In this document: in pieces, positions 7,991 through 15,394 of the stretch
Layout: the number at the start of each line of letters is the position of its first letter
Numbering within the stretch: the first letter of the stretch is position 1
Source: an uncultured Magnetococcales bacterium
GTDB taxonomy: Bacteria; Pseudomonadota; Magnetococcia; Magnetococcales; Magnetaquicoccaceae
Length of the DNA stretch: 15,394 bases
Direction of reading: 5' to 3'
NCBI GenBank assembly: GCA_903913345.1
Contig: CAIWLA010000571.1
Location: 1 to 15,394 of the forward strand
Made by a program: the position numbers and the translations under genes
The notes under the pieces: model-generated
The model's database searches: none
What the model saw: the letters and a program-made list of their open reading frames with translations, nothing else
Told to the model about the DNA's origin: nothing

Positions 7991-10900
7991 ATGACTGCGT
8001 CTTCGGTATTTGTTTCGCATTCGACCCAGGATAAAAAGTTTGCCACCCGGTTGCGGGATGCGTTACGGAATCACGGGGTGAATGCCTGGATCGACCATCG
8101 GGAACTGACCGCCGGTGGGGATTTGAATGCGGAGATCAAAACCGCCATCCAGGCGGCATCGGTTTTTGTCCTGGTGTTGTCGGTGGATGCCCAAAACTCC
8201 GATTGGGTGGCCAAAGAGACGGACTGGGCACTGGAGCAAGGAGAGGCCATCCAGATTGTCCCCCTGCTGTTGGGGCAGGTCAAATCCGCCGCCGCCAGGC
8301 GGTTTCTGGGTGGGCAGAATTTGAAGTGTATCGAGGTGAAACAGGATGATTTGCAAGCGGCCATGCCCGCCGTGCTGGCGGCCTTGGGGCTGCGCCTGCC
8401 GGATCACGACCCCTTGCCCGTGTTGGTTGCCGTGCCGGTGGAGGAGTTGATTCTCCATTTGCGTCAGGCCACCATTGAGGAGAAAGAGGGCAAGCGGCGG
8501 AGTCAGGCCGAGGCCATGCTGGAATATCGTGCTGCCGGTGTTGGGGGTGCAACCAAGAAAAGCGGTTGGTATATCTTCAACGCCCCCCTTGGTCCCATTG
8601 AGGCCGAGGAGCTTTCCTGGTATCTGGAGCGGTTTCCCCGCTGGCCGGGAGAGGCTTTTCGGGCACGGGCCGAGGCAGTGGAGAAAAAGCTGCCCGTATG
8701 GGGTCAGGAAATGTATCAAGCCTCTCTGGATAATCGGGAAGCCATTGCGGTACGGACAGCCTGGGAGCAAGCGGGAGGCAACCCTCAGCGACGAATTACC
8801 ATATGGATAGATGACGGGTTACCCAAAAAACGGCCAACTGGGCAAGGGAATGAGTCCGCCAAGAAAAGAATGGAGGCTGAGGCCCATCTGCTCTCTTTAC
8901 CATGGGAGCTGCTTCATAACGGCGATGGTTTTTTGTTCGATGGCAATATTTCGGTACGGGTACGGCGAGGATTGCCAACCAGCAACAAACAATCGACCCC
9001 TGTTACCGAACCCCCTCTGCGGGTGTTGCTGCTCTCTCCTCGACCAGAAGACAAACGGACCGTATATATCGACCACCGGACAACGGCCCGACCCGTGGCG
9101 GAGGCTTTGGCCGCCTTGGGGGATCTGGCCAGTTTGACCATTTTGGACGAACCCACCCTGCCCGCTCTGATAGAAGAGTTGAAACAAGCTGCAAAAAAGG
9201 GCAAACCCTATCATGTGGTCCATTTTGACGGTCATGGTATTTATCTCAAAGATCAAGGGTTGGGTGCTCTCATTTTTGAAGCAGATGGCCAGAGAGAAAA
9301 GCTGGTTGATCGGGAAACCCATGTCGTGAATTCGGCAGAACTGACGCAACGACTGATTGGCTTTCGTTTTTCCCTTTTTTTTCTGGATGCTTGCCAAACA
9401 GCCCAAGTCGAGATGGATTCCGCTTCGTCGGTGGCAACGGCGTTGCTGGACCGGGGTGTGGCAGCGGTGGCCGCCATGAGTCATAGCGTGTTGGTGGCAA
9501 CGGCCAAGGCGTTCGTGACTGTTTTTTATAAAGAATTGGCCAATGGAGCGCGGGTGGGCGAGGCCATGCTGGCGGGACAATGCCAACTCTTTAACCACAA
9601 ACACCGAGGCCATTATCTGGGGGCCGGAGATCTGGAGTTGCACGATTGGTTTGTACCCGTGCTCTACCAGGAGGAGGGGGAAGATCCTGCCCTGGTGAAG
9701 AATGTGCCTTCCAGGGCGGGCCAGGAACTGATCGAAAAGGGGTATATTGCCCGTCTGGGCGAGTTGCCGGATTCACCCCCCCACCAGTTTGTCGGGCGCA
9801 GTCGGGAGTTGTTGGCCCTGGAGCGGTTGTTGCTCACGCAACCATATGGGGTGTTGCTGGGGGAAGGGGGCGAGGGCAAGACGGCTCTGGCGGTGGAAGC
9901 GGCCCGTTGGCTGGTGTGCATCCGGCGGGTGCAACGGGTGGCCTTTGTCAGCCTGGAGCAGACAACCCATCAGAATGCGGTGCTGGATGCCATCGGTCGG
10001 CAGTTGGTGGGCCAGAATCATACACCAGCGACCCTGGATCTGGAAAAGGCCTGTCTGGAGGTGGAGTGTGCGTTGCTGGCTGATGCCACCCTGCTGGTGT
10101 TGGACAACATGGAGACGGTCCTGCCGCCCCAGGCCGGGGGTCAACCCGCCGCGTGTGACAAGGAAGAGTTGGCCGCGTTGCTGGCCCTGTTCCGGCGATT
10201 CCAGAAGGTGGGGGAGACCAAACTGCTCTTTACCAGTCGGGAGCGGCTGCCGGCACTGTTTGATGCCAAGCGCAACCATCTGGATATTGGCCCCCTGGCC
10301 CCCTGGGATGCGGTGGAGATGGTCAAGAATGTCCTCTTGCAGGAGAACGTCACCCTGTTGGTCGAAGAGACGGTGGACGAGGAGGCCATGCTGTTGGATC
10401 TGGTCCATTCAGTCCGCTGTAATGCCCGCACCCTGGCCCTGCTGGCCCCGAAGTTGGCGCGCCGGGACGTGGTCCAGACCACGGCTGATCTGCACCAATT
10501 GATGGCCGACATGGAGAAAAAACACCCCGGCGAACGGGAGCGGTCCCTCTATGCGGGGGTGGCCCTCTCCCTCAACCGTCTCTCTCCCGCCGTGCGGCAG
10601 GCCATCCGGCCCTTGGGGGTGTTTCGGGGTGGGGGCCATTTGGAGGTGATTCGCCGTGTGCTGGAGGTTGAGGATCTGCAAAAACTCTTGCCCCTGGTCG
10701 CTGAACTGGTCGAAACCGGGCTGTGTGATTTTCACGAAAACGGCTATCTCACCTTCCATTTCGCCCTCGCGCCCTTTCTGTGGGGGGCGTTGTCCGAGCC
10801 GGAACGGCAGGCCGCCCAGGATCGGTGGCTGGAGGGAGAGGAGGTTTTTGCCGGGTTTTTGTATCAGCAAAAATTCCAGGATGCCCAACTATCCGCTACC

Positions 10901-12355
10901 CTGACCCTGCTGGACCTGAATAATTTATTGGCCGGGTTGGAGATGGCCGCCGACCAATGGCCTGCCGAGCGGGTGTTGGATTGGGCATCCGACATGGCGG
11001 GTGTGTTGCAAAACCTGGGGAAGAACTCGGCCCGACAGCAGGTGACGGCTATCCGAAAGCGGTTGGTGGATAATCTGGGGAAAGGGTGGTCTCCCGTCCA
11101 CTTCAACGCTGCACAGGACCATATAGAAGATCTAGCGCAGAAGGGAGACTGGGGGGCTGCCTTGGCCGCTGCTCAAACCCTGTTGCAACAATGCCGAGTC
11201 GTCGGGGAGGATGCCTATCCAGGAGCCGCTTATGGTCTGTCCATGGCCCACAGGTTGGCCGGTCTGCATGCCCAAATGGTCGGCCACGCTGCCCAGGCAA
11301 TACCCTGGCTCCAGGAGGCCCTCACGCGATTCCAGAGATTGGGGGTGGAGAATCAGAATGCCCGCCGGATGGCCGCCGCTGTCTTGAACGACCTGGGGGA
11401 TTGCTGGTTCGATCAGGGAAAACTGGAGGAAGCGGCCCACTGTTACGATCAGTCCGCCCAGGAACAAGAACAAGAGGGCAACCAGCGGGGGGTGGCGGTA
11501 TCCAAGATACAACTGGGGACGGTGCGGATGGTGCAACGGCGTTACCCGGAGGCACTGGCGGCGTACCAGTGGGCCAGAGAGATGTTTACCCGGTTGAATG
11601 AGCCATCCTCTTTGGCCACCGTTTGGCACCAGACGGGCATGGTGTATGAGCGAATGCAAGCCTGGGTGCCAGCGGAGGAGGGCTACCGGGAGTCTCTGAG
11701 GATCAGAACCGCCCTGGGCGACAAATCGGGCGTGGCAGCGACCCTGACCCAACTGGGCAACCTGTTCCAAGCCCAGGGGCGGTGGGAGGCGGCGGTGGCC
11801 CATTATCGCAAGGCCGCCGAGCTTCATGTCCGATTGAAGGATCAGGCCAACGAAGGCAAGGATCGCAACAACCTGGCAGACACCCTGGTCGAACTGGGGC
11901 GGTTGGGGGAGGCCAGAGAGGAGATTTTGCGTGCCATTGAGTGCCTCGAACCCTTCGGCCACGCCGCCACGCCGTGGACGACTTATCAGATCCTGGCCAC
12001 TATTGAAACCGCCGAAGGCCACCCGGACGCCGCCGCCGAGGCAGGTCTCCAGGCCAGGACGCTCTTTGCCCAATACCGTCGGGACGGGGGGGAGAACCAT
12101 AATCCGGGGGCAAAATGGTGCCAGGCCGTGGCCGCCGCCCTCCAACAGGGGGCTGGGCAGTCGATGCGGGAGGCGTTGGAGCAAAAGGCGCAAAATCCCA
12201 AACTGCAACCCTATCTGAGATCTCTGATCCCGGTCTTGCTCGCCATCCTCTCCGGCCACCGGGAACCGTCTCTGGCCGATACCCCAGGGCTGGATTGGGA
12301 CGATGCCGTGGAGGTGGCACTTTTGCTGGCGCAATTGGGGGGAGGAGGGGGGTGA
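7991..12355 (+). CDS. TIR-CHAT-STAND NTPase-TPR protein, predicted NLR-like dual effector
   Basis: A 1454-residue protein. The ATG at 7991 has AAGGGGG about 8 nt upstream and starts right at the TIR fold; the frame extends in front to a GTG at 7865, which is disregarded. Domains in order: TIR (about 4-95: SVFVSHSTQDKKFA, and SDWVAKETDWA with the probable NADase Glu76); a CHAT-associated helical region (about 200-330, with LPWELLHNGDGFLF); CHAT caspase-like protease (about 342-560) with His415 in HFDGHG and Cys468 in FLDACQT; P-loop STAND NTPase (about 598-930) with Walker A GEGGEGKT (624-631), Walker B LLVLDNME (701-708) and a sensor LLFTSRE; then about 8 TPR-like helical repeats (about 1045-1385). 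In studied relatives TIR domains degrade NAD+ and CHAT domains are proteases, while STAND/TPR parts sense a trigger and oligomerise. A role in phage defence or programmed cell death is inference. No signal peptide or membrane helix is seen, so it is cytoplasmic. Confidence 0.93.
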   Translation: MTASSVFVSHSTQDKKFATRLRDALRNHGVNAWIDHRELTAGGDLNAEIKTAIQAASVFVLVLSVDAQNSDWVAKETDWALEQGEAIQIVPLLLGQVKSAAARRFLGGQNLKCIEVKQDDLQAAMPAVLAALGLRLPDHDPLPVLVAVPVEELILHLRQATIEEKEGKRRSQAEAMLEYRAAGVGGATKKSGWYIFNAPLGPIEAEELSWYLERFPRWPGEAFRARAEAVEKKLPVWGQEMYQASLDNREAIAVRTAWEQAGGNPQRRITIWIDDGLPKKRPTGQGNESAKKRMEAEAHLLSLPWELLHNGDGFLFDGNISVRVRRGLPTSNKQSTPVTEPPLRVLLLSPRPEDKRTVYIDHRTTARPVAEALAALGDLASLTILDEPTLPALIEELKQAAKKGKPYHVVHFDGHGIYLKDQGLGALIFEADGQREKLVDRETHVVNSAELTQRLIGFRFSLFFLDACQTAQVEMDSASSVATALLDRGVAAVAAMSHSVLVATAKAFVTVFYKELANGARVGEAMLAGQCQLFNHKHRGHYLGAGDLELHDWFVPVLYQEEGEDPALVKNVPSRAGQELIEKGYIARLGELPDSPPHQFVGRSRELLALERLLLTQPYGVLLGEGGEGKTALAVEAARWLVCIRRVQRVAFVSLEQTTHQNAVLDAIGRQLVGQNHTPATLDLEKACLEVECALLADATLLVLDNMETVLPPQAGGQPAACDKEELAALLALFRRFQKVGETKLLFTSRERLPALFDAKRNHLDIGPLAPWDAVEMVKNVLLQENVTLLVEETVDEEAMLLDLVHSVRCNARTLALLAPKLARRDVVQTTADLHQLMADMEKKHPGERERSLYAGVALSLNRLSPAVRQAIRPLGVFRGGGHLEVIRRVLEVEDLQKLLPLVAELVETGLCDFHENGYLTFHFALAPFLWGALSEPERQAAQDRWLEGEEVFAGFLYQQKFQDAQLSATLTLLDLNNLLAGLEMAADQWPAERVLDWASDMAGVLQNLGKNSARQQVTAIRKRLVDNLGKGWSPVHFNAAQDHIEDLAQKGDWGAALAAAQTLLQQCRVVGEDAYPGAAYGLSMAHRLAGLHAQMVGHAAQAIPWLQEALTRFQRLGVENQNARRMAAAVLNDLGDCWFDQGKLEEAAHCYDQSAQEQEQEGNQRGVAVSKIQLGTVRMVQRRYPEALAAYQWAREMFTRLNEPSSLATVWHQTGMVYERMQAWVPAEEGYRESLRIRTALGDKSGVAATLTQLGNLFQAQGRWEAAVAHYRKAAELHVRLKDQANEGKDRNNLADTLVELGRLGEAREEILRAIECLEPFGHAATPWTTYQILATIETAEGHPDAAAEAGLQARTLFAQYRRDGGENHNPGAKWCQAVAAALQQGAGQSMREALEQKAQNPKLQPYLRSLIPVLLAILSGHREPSLADTPGLDWDDAVEVALLLAQLGGGGG

Positions 12356-12363
12356 GTGACCGT

Positions 12364-12585
12364 CTATCCGAACAGCGTCTTCAAGGCCGGCAGAACGGTG
12401 GCGGCGACGACCAGAGCCAGCATCCACCGATTGAGACGCATCTCCCCCATGAGACGGGCTTCGAGTGCCCGCAGGTCGGCTTTGAGCAACGCGATATCAC
12501 CCTTGGTGGCCAACTCATCCCGTTGGGCATCGTGCGCCTTCCGGAAAACCCCGGCCATACCCCTGGATTGCTCCTTGTGGATCAT
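12364..12585 (-). CDS. Small coiled-coil protein with C-terminal membrane helix
   Basis: A 73-residue reading frame. It has a charged heptad-like helix (about 20-48: DELATKGDIALLKADLRALE) followed by a single hydrophobic segment near the C-terminus (about 53-71: NRWMLALVVAATVLPALKTL). This pattern is common in small proteins annotated as DUF1640/CCDC90-like, of unknown function, often with a longer N-terminus than here. The start is the ATG at 12585, with AAGG 5 nt upstream; an ATG nine codons later (12558) also has a purine-rich site. It converges on the TIR-CHAT gene, the two stops being 8 bp apart. The opposite strand has a longer open frame without recognisable features, so this call rests on protein character only. 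Confidence 0.65.
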   Translation of the reverse strand: MIHKEQSRGMAGVFRKAHDAQRDELATKGDIALLKADLRALEARLMGEMRLNRWMLALVVAATVLPALKTLFG

Positions 12586-12682
12586 CTGCCTTCTGCATTC
12601 CGTATGCGCTGATTGTTCATCCGAGAGAGGGATTCATCCCTGCAAAATCCGCTGTTTTTTGAGTTGTCCCGGCTTTTGCGCA

Positions 12683-13630
12683 TCACACCTTGTCCGCAAA
12701 CACCCCGTCCAGTGTTGGGGCATCCAGGATCCGCAGACTCCACTCCTCCAAAGAGGGTGATTCTGCCTTGGCAATTTTTTCACTGGCCCAGGAGGGCAAA
12801 TCGCCAAAACGGCGTTGTAATTGACGTGTCAGGACCATGGATGCCCCTTCCTGGCGTCCTTTCTGGATCCCCATCCGTTCCACACTCGAAATATAAGGCA
12901 TTCTCTGGCTCTCCTCAAAGTCAACAATTTTTGTCCTTAACCGCGCATCGGCCTCCTGCGGCAAATGCAGCACCCAGTCGATGAAGCGAAACAGATCAAT
13001 CACTTGCTGGCGATTGAATCCACCCTGATACAAGCCGCGAATCAGGCTCCACTTTGCCTGGTATCGCTCTTCCGTCCGGTTCCTGGTCCTCTTGGCTTGC
13101 AAATGCGCCAAGGTCACGACCGCAAACGGGTTGCGAGATCTCTCCAACTCGGCCTGCTGTTCCGCATAATCCAATAATTTGACTGCATTAAACTTAAAAT
13201 TGATCTGTGTCCCCCACAACACATGACCGTATTCCGCTGGTCGCCAGTGGCTCGACTCGTCGGCCAAAATCGCCAGACTGACCACGGGCATCTGTTCGAG
13301 ATCGAAGGCCCGATAGTTGTAGGTGAACATGCGCAGGGCATAATTCGGTTCCCTCTCTCCCTGGATCTCGACATGGATCATGACCCAGTACGCGACACCA
13401 CCGGGTTGCCAGACCTTGACCAGTTTGTCCATGTGCCGGTCACCCGTTTTGGCCTCCCGCGTGATACTGGCCAACTCCTTGTCCAGAAAGGTATGCCCCC
13501 GATCCCAGTCGATGCCATCGTGCGCTTCCGGGAGGAAAAAGGCCATAAACTCTTTGAAATACAACCGGAGAATCTCCTTCCACGGGGTGTCAAATTCATC
13601 CTTCTGGCCTTCGTCTTCGTTTTCCGCCAT
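12683..13630 (-). CDS. Rpn-family PD-(D/E)XK nuclease with DUF4351-like C-terminus
   Basis: A 315-residue protein starting at the ATG at 13630, with GGGAGGAAG upstream; codons further upstream are not family-like. The N-terminal half is the Rpn/transposase_31-like nuclease domain: PWKEILRLYFKEFMAFFLPE (about 16-35), then the PD-(D/E)XK core with Asp68 (HMDKLVKVW) and the E-x-Q motif at Glu88-Gln90 (WVMIHVEIQGE). The C-terminal part (about 243-315) has the typical MPYISSVERMGIQKGRQEGA linker and a DUF4351-like helix bundle ending PTLDGVF. Studied Rpn proteins are DNA endonucleases that raise recA-independent recombination, and some are linked to phage defence. The gene is visibly AT-richer than uvrB and purA, consistent with horizontal transfer. 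Confidence 0.87.
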   Translation of the reverse strand: MAENEDEGQKDEFDTPWKEILRLYFKEFMAFFLPEAHDGIDWDRGHTFLDKELASITREAKTGDRHMDKLVKVWQPGGVAYWVMIHVEIQGEREPNYALRMFTYNYRAFDLEQMPVVSLAILADESSHWRPAEYGHVLWGTQINFKFNAVKLLDYAEQQAELERSRNPFAVVTLAHLQAKRTRNRTEERYQAKWSLIRGLYQGGFNRQQVIDLFRFIDWVLHLPQEADARLRTKIVDFEESQRMPYISSVERMGIQKGRQEGASMVLTRQLQRRFGDLPSWASEKIAKAESPSLEEWSLRILDAPTLDGVFADKV

Positions 13631-13701
13631 GATTGTCTTCCTCCCAGGCCATCGGTCGCAGCGATCCCCGTGCGTCCCTTCCATACCGAGCCGATGCAAC
13701 C

Positions 13702-13731
13702 AGCATAACAAATTCCCCCACCCGTTGCCAG
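13702..13731 (-). promoter_or_regulatory. Weak candidate promoter for the Rpn nuclease gene
   Basis: On the minus strand CTGGCA (13726-13731) and TATGCT (13702-13707), 18 nt apart, each match four of six consensus positions. They are about 72 nt upstream of the Rpn ATG. The remaining 187-bp space between uvrB and this gene shows no clear terminator or other gene. Confidence 0.3.
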
Positions 13732-13817
13732 CAGGGAATCAGACTCCACCCGCTGCCGCGCACCGGATCCGAAAAGGGCAATTTGTCTGCGCATTCATGG
13801 CTGTACCAGCACGCCGT

Positions 13818-15394
13818 TCACCCCTGCAACAGAGCCACCTTTTCCAGGGCCAACCATTGATCCCGCAACCGGGCAGCCCGCTCGAATTCCATGTTTTTGG
13901 CCGCCTTTTTCATCTCTTTTTCCAGATCCTTGACCTGTTTTTCGAGATCTTTTGAGGGGACGGGCGCGCCATAGGTGACGCCCTCCTCGGCCACCCGCCA
14001 GGCCGCGACCGGCACCGGGGCCACCGAGCCGAATTCGGAGACCGCCGACACCCCCTTGCGAATGGAGACAGGGACAATACCATGCCGTTGATTGTAGGCC
14101 TCCTGCACGGCCCGCCGTCGCTGGGTCTCTTGCAGGGCACGCTCGATGGAGCCGGTGATGCGGTCCGCATACAGGATCACCCGCCCCATCACATTGCGGG
14201 CCGCCCGGCCAATGGTCTGGATCAGGGCGGTGGTCGAACGCAAAAAACCCTCCTTGTCCGCATCCAGAATGGCCACCAGCCCCACCTCCGGCAGATCCAA
14301 CCCCTCCCGCAGCAGATTGATGCCGACCAGTACATCATACTCCCCCAGACGCAGTTCGCGAATCAACTCCATCCGATCCAGGGTCGTCACATCCGCATGG
14401 AGATAACGGACCCGAACCCCCAGATTCCGCAAATAGTCGGTCAAATCCTCCGCCATCCGCTTGGTCAGGGTGGTGACCAGGACGCGAAATCCCTGGCTCG
14501 CCGTCTGCCGAATTTCATGGAGCAGATCATCCACTTGCCCCTCGACCGGTCGGATGGTGCAAATCGGCTCCAGCAGCCCAGTGGGACGGACAATCTGCTC
14601 CACCACCCGGCCCGCACTCCGCGTCAGCTCCTCGTCGGCAGGGGTGGCGGAGATGTACAGGGTCATCCCCCGCAATTGATCAAACTCTTCCAGGCGGAGT
14701 GGCCGGTTGTCCAGGGCGGAGGGGAGGCGAAAACCGTATTCCACCAACGTCTCCTTGCGCGACCGGTCCCCCCGGTACATGCCCCGCACCTGGGGGAGGG
14801 TGACATGGCTCTCGTCGATGAACAACAGGGCATCTTTCGGCAAATAATCCATCAGGGTGGGGGGCGGCTCCCCGGCGGAACGGCCACTCAGATAGCGGCT
14901 GTAATTTTCAATCCCCGTGCAATAGCCCAGCTCCTGCAACATCTCCAGATCAAAAAAGGTCCGACTCTCCAACCGTTGGGCCTCCAGCAGCTTGCCCTGC
15001 CCCTGCAACTGGTCCAGCCGTTCCCGCAATTCCAGCTTGATCAACGCCATCGCCCGCAACAGGGTGGAGCGGCGGGTGACATAATGGCTGGCCGGAAAAA
15101 AGGTAAATCGCTCCAGGGTGCCAAACGACCGCCCGGTCAACGGGTCCACCCAGACCATGCGGTCGATGGTGTCGCCAAACAGCTCGATGCGGATCGCCCG
15201 ATCCTCCTCATGGGGCGGAAAAATTTCAATGGTATCACCCCGCACCCGGAAGGTGCCCCGCTGAAACTCCAGATCGTTGCGCTTGAACTGGATCTCGACC
15301 AGTTTTTTCAAAAACTGGCGTTGCTCCATCTCCTGCCCCACACAGACCGGGAGGGCCATCTCCTGGTAGGATTCCGGCGAACCGATGCCATAGA
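13818..15394 (-). CDS. uvrB: UvrABC system protein B (excinuclease helicase), partial (5' end off right edge)
   Basis: The C-terminal 525 or so codons of UvrB; the frame is still open at the right edge, where it reads [12 protein letters not shown], so the N-terminal portion including Walker A is outside the window. UvrB verifies damage handed over by UvrA and recruits UvrC for incision. Visible features: the [15 protein letters not shown] domain, helicase motif II as [20 protein letters not shown], the motif around [31 protein letters not shown], the [20 protein letters not shown] motif, motif [11 protein letters not shown], and the C-terminal UVR coiled-coil ([12 protein letters not shown]) that binds UvrC. 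Sequence is intact to the TGA stop. It forms the conserved right border of the accessory stretch. Confidence 0.98.
   Translation of the reverse strand, partial: YGIGSPESYQEMALPVCVGQEMEQRQFLKKLVEIQFKRNDLEFQRGTFRVRGDTIEIFPPHEEDRAIRIELFGDTIDRMVWVDPLTGRSFGTLERFTFFPASHYVTRRSTLLRAMALIKLELRERLDQLQGQGKLLEAQRLESRTFFDLEMLQELGYCTGIENYSRYLSGRSAGEPPPTLMDYLPKDALLFIDESHVTLPQVRGMYRGDRSRKETLVEYGFRLPSALDNRPLRLEEFDQLRGMTLYISATPADEELTRSAGRVVEQIVRPTGLLEPICTIRPVEGQVDDLLHEIRQTASQGFRVLVTTLTKRMAEDLTDYLRNLGVRVRYLHADVTTLDRMELIRELRLGEYDVLVGINLLREGLDLPEVGLVAILDADKEGFLRSTTALIQTIGRAARNVMGRVILYADRITGSIERALQETQRRRAVQEAYNQRHGIVPVSIRKGVSAVSEFGSVAPVPVAAWRVAEEGVTYGAPVPSKDLEKQVKDLEKEMKKAAKNMEFERAARLRDQWLALEKVALLQG

Noticed and set aside
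11132..12427. 431-codon minus-strand frame opposite the TPR region
   Set aside because: It is antisense to the TPR part of the large gene, has no domain character and no start signal.
12115..12612. 165-codon plus-strand frame running past the end of the TIR-CHAT gene
   Set aside because: It lies mostly out of frame inside the TPR gene and opposite the small coiled-coil gene, and has no recognisable protein features.
13223..13708. Plus-strand frame opposite the Rpn nuclease gene
   Set aside because: It is a shadow of a gene with clear PD-(D/E)XK and DUF4351-like motifs.

Overview
The window looks like a chromosomal segment of a GC-rich (about 60% by eye) Gram-negative bacterium, probably a proteobacterium. 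A type IV pilus secretin locus of the MSHA (Msh) type and a SPOR-domain protein indicate an outer membrane and peptidoglycan. Nothing in the sequence fixes the genus. The mix of msh genes with a TIR/CHAT/TPR protein and an Rpn nuclease would fit a magnetotactic coccus-type lineage, but that is only a guess.

Region 1 (1-6969, all minus strand, so read right to left). purA, the housekeeping adenylosuccinate synthetase, is followed 4 bp later by a run of Msh pilus-assembly genes: mshI (PilM-like cytoplasmic protein), a PilN-like inner-membrane protein (ATGA overlap with mshI), mshJ (PilO-like), a 224-bp gap where mshK would be expected, mshL (outer-membrane secretin lipoprotein), and a membrane-anchored, repeat-containing SPOR-domain protein that runs off the left edge. 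Together they would form the alignment subcomplex and exit pore of an MSHA-like pilus. The spacing suggests that purA and at least the first pilus genes share a transcript.

Region 2 (about 7082-13630) is an accessory island between the conserved genes purA and uvrB. On the minus strand it carries a FitA/VapC-type toxin-antitoxin pair with a good sigma70-like promoter and a candidate terminator. Divergent to this pair is a 1454-residue plus-strand protein combining, in one chain, a TIR domain, a CHAT caspase-like protease domain, a P-loop STAND-type NTPase and C-terminal TPR repeats. Its leader contains two mutually exclusive hairpins resembling a transcription attenuator. Convergent to it are a small coiled-coil/membrane protein gene and an Rpn-family PD-(D/E)XK nuclease gene with a DUF4351-like tail. 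I read this as a small conflict or defence island whose centrepiece is a dual-effector NLR-like protein.

Region 3 (13818-15394, minus strand) is the 3' part of uvrB, the nucleotide-excision-repair helicase, whose start lies beyond the right edge.

No tRNA, rRNA, CRISPR array, insertion sequence or prophage gene was recognised. A 36-bp tandem repeat at 542-703 lies inside the SPOR gene and encodes a 12-residue protein repeat.
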